From positions 62,001 to 126,000 of the forward strand of contig CALOBW010000044.1 in NCBI GenBank assembly GCA_942491525.1: a stretch of DNA of 64,000 nucleotides, in the 5' to 3' direction. Position 1 is the stretch's first letter. Each line of letters opens with the position of its first letter. Under the pieces are notes generated by a model. It did no database searches. It had not been told where the DNA came from and worked only from the letters and a program-made list of their open reading frames with translations. Below are positions 54,633-62,082 of this stretch, piece by piece. Source of the DNA: CAYWBU01 sp942491525 (GTDB taxonomy: Bacteria; Desulfobacterota; Desulfomonilia; UBA1062). A program made the translations under genes and the position numbers.

Positions 54633-55654
54633 CATCTCCCCTGGACATCAAATTTCTGCTTGTCGGTCCCAGCTACATCTTTCGCCAGAACCTCAAAGGC
54701 CTGCTGGAGAGGATCGGCTTCGAAAACATTGAAGAAGCCATGGATGGAACATCAGCCTGGGAGATGATCGCAAATGTCAATCCCAGCATCATCGTCGCCC
54801 AGTGGGAGATGCCCGAGATGAACGGCACGGCCCTGCTCAAGCTGATCAGGCGCACGCCCGAGAACTCGGAGATCCCGGTCATGCTCTGGGCCGAGGAGCT
54901 GACCAAGACCGACGTCATCAAGGCCGGCGAGGCCGGCGCCAACGCCATCCTGATCGACCCCATCAGCATCGAGAGCCTGGACTCCAAGATCCGTATCATG
55001 CTCGAGTTCGAGATGAGCCCCAACACCAAGAAGGCCAAGGCCCACATGGCCCGCGGCGACCAGTACATGGAGGCCGGCCGTTTCGAGAAGGCCATCGAGG
55101 AGTACGGCCGCGTGCTGGACATCCTGGAGTCGGCCGAGGTCTACTACAACATCGGCTACATCAAGACCGCCAAGGGCGAATATGACGAAGCCCTGGCCGC
55201 CTTCCGCAAGGCCACCCAGCTCAACCAGATGTTCGCCAAGGCCTACAAGGCCATGGCCGAGGTCTATCTGCGCATGGGCAACAAGAAGATGGCCGAAAAG
55301 TTCCTGCAGATGGCCGGCGAGATCTTCCTGGACCGCGAGATGCACGAGAGCGCCGAGGGCATCTTCAACGAGATCATCCGCATCAATCCCGAGACCACCA
55401 ATGTCTACAACTCACTGGGCATCATCTACCGGCGCCAGAACCGCCACCAGGAGGCCATCACCCTCTACGAGAAGGCCACCAAGATCGACCCCTATGACGA
55501 GAACATCCTCTTCAACATGGGCCGCGCCTACCTGGACGTCAACAACCCCGAGCAGGCCAAGAAGTGCTTTGCCAAGGCCCTCAAGATCAATCCGCGCTTC
55601 GACATGGCCCGCAACATGCTAAGCACCCTGGAGAGCACCAACCGCAGCGATTAG
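54629..55654 (+). CDS. Pseudo-receiver domain protein with TPR repeats
   Basis: 341 aa: an N-terminal receiver-like fold (about 7-125) and about six tetratricopeptide repeats (about 130-335, e.g. AEVYYNIGYIKTAKGEYDEA). The receiver has lost its chemistry: the acidic pair is Gly13-Pro14, the phospho-acceptor position is Gln58 (AQWEMPEMNG), and the conserved Lys position is Asp110 (LIDPIS). It is therefore a protein-interaction module rather than a phospho-switch. Translationally coupled to the adenylate-cyclase-like gene, so the two products may work together. Confidence 0.85.
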   Translation: MTSPLDIKFLLVGPSYIFRQNLKGLLERIGFENIEEAMDGTSAWEMIANVNPSIIVAQWEMPEMNGTALLKLIRRTPENSEIPVMLWAEELTKTDVIKAGEAGANAILIDPISIESLDSKIRIMLEFEMSPNTKKAKAHMARGDQYMEAGRFEKAIEEYGRVLDILESAEVYYNIGYIKTAKGEYDEALAAFRKATQLNQMFAKAYKAMAEVYLRMGNKKMAEKFLQMAGEIFLDREMHESAEGIFNEIIRINPETTNVYNSLGIIYRRQNRHQEAITLYEKATKIDPYDENILFNMGRAYLDVNNPEQAKKCFAKALKINPRFDMARNMLSTLESTNRSD

Positions 55655-55684
55655 GGGACGGAATTAAATTCCGTCCCCTTTTTT
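55654..55684 (+). terminator. Intrinsic terminator after the pseudo-receiver gene
   Basis: Stem GGGGACGGAA / TTCCGTCCCC with a 5 nt loop followed by six T. Strong. It also marks the boundary with the convergent PFK-2 gene. Confidence 0.92.
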
Positions 55685-56897
55685 AGTATCTCTTGAGCTG
55701 CACCGAGCGCTTATCCTGGGTGGCGATGATGTGGTAGAAGCGGTCCTGGGGCACATAGATATGGGGCACATCCTCGTCGCGGCGGTAGAGAAAGTGCGAC
55801 AGGATCATGCGGTTGACGGCCCGGTGACCGATAATCATCATATTCTCGGCGTTGCGGTTGAGGAAGAAGGCCTTCTTGATGCCGATCTCAATCCTGCGCT
55901 TCATGGTCACATAGCCCTCGCCCTCGGGATAGACATAGTGGTACTTGTCCTGCTTGCGCGAGGTATAGACCTCGGGCATCTTGGCCTGGATCTCCTGATA
56001 GGTCATGTCCTCGCAGATGCCGCTGTGAATCTCATTGAACTCACCCAGCGAGACGATGGTGCAGTCCTGCTGGCTCTGGCGGATCGGGTCGGCGGTCTGG
56101 ATGGTGCGCAGCTTCTGCGAGGTGAAGATGTTGGCGATTCTCTTTTTGGCAAAGAAGCGCGCCAGGGAGTCGGCCTGGGCCTGGCCCTTGGGCGTCAGCA
56201 GCGAGTCGCCGCCAATGCGGTCCTCAACGTTGAAATAGGTCTGGCCGTGGCGCAGCAGATAGAGGTTCTTGACCATGTCGGTCACCAGAAAATCGCGGAT
56301 GCGCGAGTAGCGCGGGATCTGATCCTCAACATTCTCCTCAATGATGCGGTTGTGCAACGAATCGACCCGGATATAGTTGCGCTCGCCCCGGGTGGGGGCA
56401 TAGATCTCCTCATAGTATCGGATGCGCTTGGAGAACTCCAGAATGGCCTCGGGCGTGCTGAAGGTCTCAAACTCGGGGGTTTTGACCTTCTGCAGCATGC
56501 TGAGGTAGATGATCTCCTCATCGTCGTTGACGCACTCGATATAGAGGATCGGATGATCATTCAGCTCGCGGTTGATCAGATCACGCCGGTCGGGACTGAC
56601 ATTGGCCGCATCCAGAATGGCCACCTCGCCATCCCGGTTCAGAAACTGCTTGGCGCGCCTGAGGTTGACAAGGGCAAACTTCTGGCGCAACTCGTGCCCC
56701 ACCTCGTTGTTGGGGTTGTAGAACTCGGCCGAATAGCTGTCCTGACCGGCCATATACTTGCGGCGCTCATTGCCGTTGTTGAAGATGCTGGTCTTGATGC
56801 TGTTCTTGCGGAAGGTCTCGCGCAGACGGTCGGCCGTCGTCGACTTACCGCGCGCCGGCAGACCCACCATCACAATGTAGAGCTTCTTATCAATCAT
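55683..56897 (-). CDS. 6-phosphofructo-2-kinase / fructose-2,6-bisphosphatase
   Basis: Bifunctional enzyme that makes and degrades fructose-2,6-bisphosphate. The 404 aa start at ATG 56897 (GAGGAG upstream; a longer frame lacks a ribosome site). Kinase domain: P-loop GLPARGKS (12-19), NNGNERR and ANVSPDRR. Phosphatase domain: RHG with phospho-accepting His217 (LLRHGQTYFN), Glu in GEFNEIHSG and second His358 in IGHRAVNRM. Both active sites look intact. No regulatory N-terminal extension as in animals. Common in eukaryotes and sporadic in bacteria. Confidence 0.93.
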   Translation of the reverse strand: MIDKKLYIVMVGLPARGKSTTADRLRETFRKNSIKTSIFNNGNERRKYMAGQDSYSAEFYNPNNEVGHELRQKFALVNLRRAKQFLNRDGEVAILDAANVSPDRRDLINRELNDHPILYIECVNDDEEIIYLSMLQKVKTPEFETFSTPEAILEFSKRIRYYEEIYAPTRGERNYIRVDSLHNRIIEENVEDQIPRYSRIRDFLVTDMVKNLYLLRHGQTYFNVEDRIGGDSLLTPKGQAQADSLARFFAKKRIANIFTSQKLRTIQTADPIRQSQQDCTIVSLGEFNEIHSGICEDMTYQEIQAKMPEVYTSRKQDKYHYVYPEGEGYVTMKRRIEIGIKKAFFLNRNAENMMIIGHRAVNRMILSHFLYRRDEDVPHIYVPQDRFYHIIATQDKRSVQLKRY

Positions 56898-56994
56898 TGA
56901 GTGTCTCCTCGGAAAAATCAATCTACCACCAGGCTCTACGGCAGACAAGCATCAAGACTTAAAGGCCGGGACGCAGCCGCTCACAAAAAAGCGC

Positions 56995-57023
56995 TTGACA
57001 TGCGCTCAATCAATCATTAGTAA
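56995..57023 (+). promoter_or_regulatory. Promoter of the tRNA-Gln/tRNA-Glu unit
   Basis: Perfect TTGACA, 17 nt, TAGTAA. The start is expected near 57030, 7 nt before tRNA-Gln. Confidence 0.65.
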
Positions 57024-57036
57024 ACATCTCCATTGT

Positions 57037-57110
57037 TGGCCGATCGTTCAACGGTAGGACAGCGGACTCTGACTCCGTCAATCTAGGTTCAAATCCTAGT
57101 CGGCCAGCCA
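57037..57110 (+). tRNA. tRNA-Gln (CTG)
   Basis: Acceptor stem TGGCCGA / TCGGCCA, anticodon loop CTCTGAC giving CTG, T-arm AGGTTCAAATCCT, G73 and an encoded CCA (57108-57110). Confidence 0.95.
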
Positions 57111-57117
57111 AAAGTGT

Positions 57118-57193
57118 GGTCCCTTCGTCTAGTGGCCCAGGACGTCGGCCTCTCACGCCGAAAACAGGGGTTCGATTCCCCTAGGGACTACCA
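57118..57193 (+). tRNA. tRNA-Glu (CTC)
   Basis: Close to bacterial tRNA-Glu (TTCGTCTAG D-arm, GGGGTTCGATTCCCC T-arm). The anticodon loop CTCTCAC gives CTC. CCA is encoded (57191-57193). The first acceptor pair is a G-U wobble. Co-transcribed with tRNA-Gln. Confidence 0.94.
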
Positions 57194-57201
57194 AAACCCG
57201 G

Positions 57202-57234
57202 AAGCCGGATGCGCAAGCATCCGGCTTTTCTTTT
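57202..57234 (+). terminator. Intrinsic terminator of the tRNA unit
   Basis: An 11 bp stem (AAGCCGGATGC / GCATCCGGCTT) with a GCAA tetraloop, followed by TTCTTTT. The same stem core recurs in the terminator at 62032-62060. Confidence 0.9.
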
Positions 57235-57282
57235 ATCTACATAAAGAAATCTGTCCCCAGGGTTACCGGGGTTATCAACCCC

Positions 57283-57315
57283 GTGTGCCACGGGCGAAGC
57301 GAAGCTTGCCCGTGC
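57283..57315 (+). repeat. REP-like element, left copy
   Basis: 33 nt imperfect palindrome (CACGGGC ... GCCCGTG) beginning GTGTGCCACGGGCG. Its reverse complement recurs at 57753-57785 with one mismatch, flanking the transposase remnant. Confidence 0.85.
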
Positions 57316-57350
57316 TTCCCTCCCCACCTCCTCCAGCTTATCCTATCCAC

Positions 57351-57752
57351 ATGCAGCCCAGAAAAAGACTCATCCATTACAATCCAGCGGGACAGCCCCA
57401 TGAGCTGACCTTCTCCTGCCATAACCGGCTGCCCCTGCTCTCCAGAAACCTCACCAGAGAGTGGACAGCCGAGGCCATCAGCAAGGCCTGCATCAAGCAC
57501 GACTATGCCCTGCTGGCCTTTGTGATCATGCCGGAGCATCTGCACCTGATTGTTCTGCCCCGAGAAACTGATTATAAGATCTCCTGGCTGCTCAAGAGCA
57601 TCAAACAACCGGTGGCTCGTAAAGCCGGCAACTGGCTCAAGCAGAACAACCCGGTCAGAAGAGGCCTATCCGAGACTCCGGCCGACTGGAAATGGTCAAG
57701 TGCAGCCTAGTATGAAGGCAGGGATTGCATCCTCAAGATTGAGTGGGAATAG
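57351..57752 (+). pseudogene. Decayed REP-associated Y1 (IS200-like) transposase, RAYT
   Basis: The start is ATG 57351. Recognisable family blocks: N-terminal RLIHYNPAGQPHELTFSCHNR, the metal-binding HUH motif in MPEHLHLIVLP, and the C-terminal NNPVRRGLSETPADWKWSSA. Between SIKQPVARKAGNWLKQ and NNPVRRGL about 40-45 residues usual for the family, including the catalytic Tyr segment, are missing. A TAG at 57708 also interrupts the end; the frame would continue YEGRDCILKIEWE to 57752. Internal deletion plus stop make it non-functional. It lies between inverted REP elements. Confidence 0.82.
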
Positions 57753-57785
57753 GCACGGGCAAGCTCCGCTTCGCCCGTGGCACAC
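57753..57785 (-). repeat. REP-like element, right copy (inverted)
   Basis: 33 nt, the reverse complement of the left copy with one difference (GCACGGGCAAGCTC...). It begins directly after the final remnant stop codon, so the two repeats bracket the transposase gene tightly. Confidence 0.85.
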
Positions 57786-57903
57786 CCCAATTCAGTAATC
57801 ATTACGATTGATTTATTTGCAGAGACTGCCTATTGTCACCCTATATCCATCGTGAGCAGCCGCATCTCAGTGCAACACCATTCTAATTTATTAGGAGGTT
57901 AAC

Positions 57904-58476
57904 ATGCTATCCCGCACTCTCACCCTTTGGACTATCCTTGCCCTTATCCTCACCAATGCTGCCATGGCCAAGGATCTGCAGCTCAACAGCGCCCCCCGCA
58001 CAGTTAAACCCACCGCCCAGCCGGCCCGCCACGACATGCCGGCCGACCTGCTCTTTCCCAGCGGTAATCTTGAGGTCAGCAACATGAACGAGGCCAGCTA
58101 CGGCAGCTTCGCGGCCGACTGCAACTGCTGCTACAAACAGGGCTACATGATGATGAACAGGGCCGCCACCTGGATCAAGAATGACGGTGCCGGCTCCTCC
58201 TCAGAGTGCACCGCCACCCTGAGCTGGACCAACGGCCAGCCGCCCTACCGCCAGATGGAGAAGCGGGTCAAACTCCCGGCCCTGGCGCCCAACAACCAGA
58301 CCAACCTGATCATCAACTTCGACCCCGCCGTCGCCTTCAAAACCTCTGAACCGGTGCGCCTGACCGTTGACAGCACAAACGCAGTGGCCGAGTCGAATGA
58401 AAAGAACAACCGCGTCGATTTCATCTTCCAGCAGCACCTTGAGGCCTACTCATACTACTTCAACGAGTGCAACTGA
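57904..58476 (+). CDS. Secreted CARDB-like domain protein, Cys-rich
   Basis: 190 aa with a signal peptide (about 1-22, cut after AMA). The C-terminal two-thirds is an Ig-like CARDB/DUF11-type fold: TWIKNDGAGSSSECTATLSW, then VRLTVDSTNAVAESNEKNNRV, where the E-xN-E-x-NN ending is the CARDB hallmark. Five Cys: a DCNCC cluster near residue 75, one in SSEC, and one near the C-terminus. SD TTAGGAGG. Likely secreted; ligand unknown. Confidence 0.75.
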   Translation: MLSRTLTLWTILALILTNAAMAKDLQLNSAPRTVKPTAQPARHDMPADLLFPSGNLEVSNMNEASYGSFAADCNCCYKQGYMMMNRAATWIKNDGAGSSSECTATLSWTNGQPPYRQMEKRVKLPALAPNNQTNLIINFDPAVAFKTSEPVRLTVDSTNAVAESNEKNNRVDFIFQQHLEAYSYYFNECN

Positions 58477-58673
58477 CGCCGCCTGAGATCAGCTACCTCA
58501 AGGATCGTCCGGCGTTCATCCCCGTGCTGGCGCCGGAGATCGTCAACCACTGGCGGCCGTTTCTGCCGGAGTTGACCCTTGAAGGTGTCACGGCCAAGCT
58601 GGAGTCGCATCTGCAGAAAGAAAAGCTGCCCATCGCCTGGGTGGCAAGGGCACGCGGTCGATATCATGCTTAA
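58467..58673 (+). pseudogene. N-terminal fragment of a GNAT acetyltransferase
   Basis: GTG at 58467 opens a 68 aa frame (YLKDRPAFIPVLAPEIV..., LESHLQKEKLPIAWVA) that resembles the first about 55 residues of GNAT N-acetyltransferases. It then ends in ARGRYHA and a stop, before the acetyl-CoA-binding motif. It overlaps the end of the CARDB gene by 10 nt. Best read as a gene remnant. Confidence 0.55.
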
Positions 58674-58764
58674 GATGAACCCTGAAATATCTCTTCTGTC
58701 AACTTCCTGGCCGATGTAATATAGAGATCCCCAATATGCCCCAGGCATCAAGAATGGAGATGTG

Positions 58765-59226
58765 ATGAAAAAGATCCTTATTGTATACTACTCAAGAACC
58801 GGCACCACAGAGAAGATTGCCAAGCTGATCAGGCAGCATCTCAATTGCGATACCGAAGAGCTTGTCGATCTGAAGAGGCGTGAGGGCATCCTGGGCAACC
58901 TCAGCGGCGGCATTGATGCCCTGCTGCAGCGTAAGACCGCCATAAGGCCCGTAAGCCATGACCCGTCCCAATATGACCTGGTCATTATGGGGACACCGGT
59001 TTGGGGCGGCAATATGGCGCCGGCCCTGCGCTCCTATATCACGGCCAACAAGGACCAGCTGCCGCAGACGGCCTTTTTCTGCACCTTTGGCGGCAAAGGA
59101 GCCCTCAGGACAGAAGCAAAATTTGCCGAACTGGCCGGAGAGGTATCCGCCAGGCTGGCGGTTAAGAAAAACGATACAGAGGCCGCCAGGCTGGTTGATG
59201 ATTTCATTGGCAGCCTACCCCAATAG
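58765..59226 (+). CDS. Flavodoxin family protein
   Basis: FMN-binding electron-transfer or reductase domain, 153 aa. The phosphate loop YYSRTGTTEKIAK (about 8-20) and the aromatic-flanked PVWGGNMAPALRSYI and FCTFGGKGA loops are typical of the flavodoxin/WrbA-like group with GGIDALLQRKTAI insert. ATG 58765 with GGAGAT upstream; the GTG just before is less likely. Partner unknown. Confidence 0.9.
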   Translation: MKKILIVYYSRTGTTEKIAKLIRQHLNCDTEELVDLKRREGILGNLSGGIDALLQRKTAIRPVSHDPSQYDLVIMGTPVWGGNMAPALRSYITANKDQLPQTAFFCTFGGKGALRTEAKFAELAGEVSARLAVKKNDTEAARLVDDFIGSLPQ

Positions 59227-59474
59227 ACCCGGTGCTAGAAGCCACAAATCGGTTATGGCCCGCGTCAAAAAGCAGGGGATAAAAAACGCCGGCTGCTCAA
59301 GCGCCCGACGTTGAATATTTAGCAAAGACCCGCAGGCCTTCCATTATCAACAACCCATGCCTGCATAAACATAAACGGGGCCTATCCGCATCCCCCCAAC
59401 GTGTCTGATTCCTGATCTAAGCTACCATTAGAGAACCAGGCGAACCCAGGCTCCAACCTTAAATATTTTTCCAC

Positions 59475-59503
59475 TTGTCAACAATTTAACAGAGGCCTAT
59501 AAC
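59475..59503 (+). promoter_or_regulatory. Sigma70-type promoter of the DUF5692-like gene
   Basis: TTGTCA, 17 nt, TATAAC. The predicted start is near 59510, exactly where the operator palindrome begins. The 433 nt gap from 59227 holds this promoter, the operator and the leader hairpin; nothing else was recognised in 59227-59470. Confidence 0.7.
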
Positions 59504-59509
59504 AACCGC

Positions 59510-59537
59510 ACCAGCCCGAACGATCGTTCGTGCTGGT
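59510..59537 (+). promoter_or_regulatory. 28 nt palindromic operator overlapping the transcription start
   Basis: A perfect 14 bp core CGAACGATCGTTCG extended by ACCAGC / GCTGGT with one mismatched pair. Size and symmetry are typical of TetR-family operators. The position over the predicted start suggests repression. Confidence 0.65.
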
Positions 59538-59601
59538 ACCTCAGGGATATGAGAAGGGAACCGGACAATGGATATTTCTGCAGCACGCTTTATTATTTCC
59601 A

Positions 59602-59636
59602 TTACCTCGCGCCCGCCTCATTGCCGCGCGAGGTAA
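59602..59636 (+). promoter_or_regulatory. Leader hairpin ahead of the DUF5692-like gene
   Basis: A perfect 11 bp stem (TTACCTCGCGC / GCGCGAGGTAA) with a 13 nt loop, ending about 12 nt before the AAGGAG ribosome site. It may be a second operator or an RNA element. Confidence 0.5.
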
Positions 59637-59659
59637 ATTACAAAAAGTAAGGAGAGCGT

Positions 59660-60580
59660 ATGTTTTTATTTGAATCAATTCCACTTCATGCCGGCTTAGC
59701 CTGGATAGCCATCCTGGCCGGTCTCATGATCCTGAATGAGGTCACCCGCTACAACAAGCAGATGGGCATCCTCTTCTTCGTGATCCTGCCGATCTTCCTG
59801 ACCATCTTTGTCTGGCCCAAGACCTCCGGCATCGGCACCGGCGCCCAGACCGCCAACTGGTTCGCCTGGGTCAAGACCTACTCGGCCCTGGTCGGCTGCT
59901 ATATCGGCCTCTTCCTGCGTTTTTCAGACAAGGCCAAGAGCAACAAGTGGTTCCTGACCATGGCGCCGGCCATCCTGGCCCTCAACATCCTGGAAGCCGT
60001 AATCCGCGAGTTTGAGGTCATGGGCATGCAGGGCGTGATCGACAACATGTTCTACATGGGCGGACCCTGGAACGCCATGAACGGCATCGCCGGCATCATC
60101 AACATGCTCTGCCTCAGCGGCTGGTTCGGCATCATCATCACCAAGGACAAGCACCACGACCTGGTCTGGCCCGACATGATCTGGCCCTGGATCATCTCTT
60201 ATGATCTCTGGAACTTTGCCTATGTCTACAACTGCCTGACCGACCGCGCATTCTACAGCGCCGCCCTGCTCATCTCCTGCACCATCCCGGCCTTCACCAC
60301 CAAGAAGGGCGCCTGGGCCCAGCACCGTGTCCACACCCTGGCTCTCTACATGATGATGATGATGACAATCCCCAGCTTCTTCGTATCCAGCAGCTATGCC
60401 GTATCCTCAACCCACAGCGCGGCCGCCTACTACACGGTCAGCATCCTGGCCCTGGCTGCCAACGTTGCCCTGGCCATCTACCAGATCAGAACCATGATCA
60501 AATACAAGAAGAACCCGCTCAAGGACGACATCTACAGCCACCACAAAGACTACCAGACCGTTCTCAGCGAAAACGCCTAA
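59660..60580 (+). CDS. Polytopic membrane protein, DUF5692-like
   Basis: 306 aa with about seven or eight hydrophobic segments (for example 12-26, 36-52, 75-90, 98-114, 143-160, 175-190, 196-212, 260-280). Motifs: FMGGPWNAMNGIAGIINM-type loop (as FYMGGPWNAMNGIAG), DMIWPWIISYDLWNF and a run of five Met. I recognise it as DUF5692 only from memory. No enzyme or transport function can be assigned. Its elaborate promoter-operator implies tight control. Confidence 0.65.
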   Translation: MFLFESIPLHAGLAWIAILAGLMILNEVTRYNKQMGILFFVILPIFLTIFVWPKTSGIGTGAQTANWFAWVKTYSALVGCYIGLFLRFSDKAKSNKWFLTMAPAILALNILEAVIREFEVMGMQGVIDNMFYMGGPWNAMNGIAGIINMLCLSGWFGIIITKDKHHDLVWPDMIWPWIISYDLWNFAYVYNCLTDRAFYSAALLISCTIPAFTTKKGAWAQHRVHTLALYMMMMMTIPSFFVSSSYAVSSTHSAAAYYTVSILALAANVALAIYQIRTMIKYKKNPLKDDIYSHHKDYQTVLSENA

Positions 60581-60589
60581 GTATTCACA

Positions 60590-60612
60590 GGGGGGCACTC
60601 CTGCCCCCCCTT
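60590..60612 (+). terminator. Hairpin after the DUF5692-like gene
   Basis: Stem GGGGGGCA / TGCCCCCC with a 4 nt loop and TTCCTTC after it, 10 nt past the stop. It also separates the convergent radical SAM gene. Confidence 0.65.
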
Positions 60613-60615
60613 CCT

Positions 60616-61920
60616 TCAGAAGTAATCCTGCAGTCCCGGCACAACCTCCTCAAAGGGCGACAGCCTCAGCGGCGGATCACCGGCCAGCATGGCCGCAATC
60701 TCCGCCCGCTCAGTCAGGCTGAACCCGGTCTGCTGCTTCTCCACAAAAAGTTTGCAGCCGCCGTTGATGCGGACCTCGCGAAAGGGGTGCTGATAGCTCA
60801 GGGCGGGCATGATGAAGCAGTCGCCGTACTCGATCCTGAGGCTCTCGGCCTCCACCAGCCCCAGCAGCTCCGGGGCCAGCCAGAGGCGCTCGCCGGCAAG
60901 ACTCCAGTTTTCTGCGCCGGCCAGCCGCCCAGCCTGCCGCTCAAGGTTGGCGCCGGTCAGGGCGATGCCCCTGAGGTGTCCGCTGCCGGTAATAACCTCA
61001 TGGGGCTTGCGCATGAGAGCGGCGTTGCGCCGGCGGGCGGCCTGACGCTGGAAGCGATACTTGTAGACAAATGAGCAGTAGTTGACCGGCAGGCCGATTT
61101 GCAGGCCGTGGCGCACCAGCTTGAGGGCCGTCAGCTCGGACTCCAGCACGCTGACCTTCTCGCCGTGCAGAAAGGTGTAGGGGCGCTTTGTCAGCTGGCT
61201 AAAGTTATGGGGGGTCAGCCGCAGCTGATGCAGATTGAGGTGATTGACGCCCAGGTCGCGCAGCTCTACCATCCTGGTTTTGAGCAGTTCGAACTCTTCG
61301 GGCACGGCCGGAATCTCGACCGTGACGGTCGGAATCTGACCCACGGCCAGGGCGACCGCCTTGAGGCTGTAGTTGGTGGCGCCGATATCGAAGCGCAGCT
61401 CATCCAGGCCGGCCGCTCTCAGCAGCTCAACCTTCTCGGCCGTCAGCAGGCTGCCGTTGGTGTAGAGCCAGGTATGCACGTCGAGACGGTTCTTGACAGC
61501 CTTCAAATAACTGAGCGTCTTTTCGAACGTTATGAGCGGCTCGCCGCCGCTGAAGCTGACGCCCCTGAAGCCAAAGGCCTCAACATAATCCACATAATCC
61601 CCGGCGCGCTCAAAGGTGACCGTATTGGTGGTGGGCAGGCCGATCTCATCCTGAGGTGTCGGACAGTAGAAGCAGCGGCAATTGCACTTGCCGTTGATGA
61701 AGAGGCAGGACCAGGCGCCGTCCACGCAGGCGCGGCAGCCCGGCGAGAGCTCACCGCTGCTGAACTTGGTGCCGCGGCAGCTCTCCAGCCCCTTGAGGTC
61801 TGCGATCAGGATTGAGCGCTCCGCCTCGGCAGCCGCGGCCTGTGCAGGCGAGATCCAGCGTATGTTACCGTATTCAGACTCATTATCCAGGACCAGTTGT
61901 TCTCTTTGAAGCGCAACCAT
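60616..61920 (-). CDS. Radical SAM protein of unknown function
   Basis: 434 aa from ATG 61920 (a TTG at 61992 would add 24 unconserved residues). The 4Fe-4S motif CxxxCxxC is in KCNCRCFYCP, followed by FSGGEPL, a GGE-type SAM contact, and YTNGSLL. Upstream Cys in SPGCRACVDGAWSC are extra, and a long C-terminal domain (about 270-434) matches nothing I recognise. Substrate unknown; no partner genes adjacent. Confidence 0.85.
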   Translation of the reverse strand: MVALQREQLVLDNESEYGNIRWISPAQAAAAEAERSILIADLKGLESCRGTKFSSGELSPGCRACVDGAWSCLFINGKCNCRCFYCPTPQDEIGLPTTNTVTFERAGDYVDYVEAFGFRGVSFSGGEPLITFEKTLSYLKAVKNRLDVHTWLYTNGSLLTAEKVELLRAAGLDELRFDIGATNYSLKAVALAVGQIPTVTVEIPAVPEEFELLKTRMVELRDLGVNHLNLHQLRLTPHNFSQLTKRPYTFLHGEKVSVLESELTALKLVRHGLQIGLPVNYCSFVYKYRFQRQAARRRNAALMRKPHEVITGSGHLRGIALTGANLERQAGRLAGAENWSLAGERLWLAPELLGLVEAESLRIEYGDCFIMPALSYQHPFREVRINGGCKLFVEKQQTGFSLTERAEIAAMLAGDPPLRLSPFEEVVPGLQDYF

Positions 61921-62031
61921 AGTGCACCATCCAAACCGTATTTCCGCAGACAGCCGGCAAGCTGATTTCGTCCACAATCGGGCAAAAGTCAATCAAATTA
62001 ATAAACTATAAAAACAGAGACTTACAGCCAC

Positions 62032-62060
62032 AAAAAAGCCGGATGCAGCAGCATCCGGCT
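62032..62060 (-). terminator. Intrinsic terminator of the symporter gene
   Basis: A 10 bp stem (AGCCGGATGC / GCATCCGGCT) with an AGCA loop; on the minus strand six T follow. Nearly the same stem as at 57202-57234. Confidence 0.9.
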
Positions 62061-62082
62061 CAGCAGGTGCAATTTTAACCAC

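Noticed and set aside
55731..56900. 389-codon open frame on the plus strand
   Set aside because: Antisense to PFK-2/FBPase-2; no supporting signal.
57237..57608. 123-codon open frame on the minus strand across the RAYT region
   Set aside because: Shadow of the transposase remnant and left REP; no motif.
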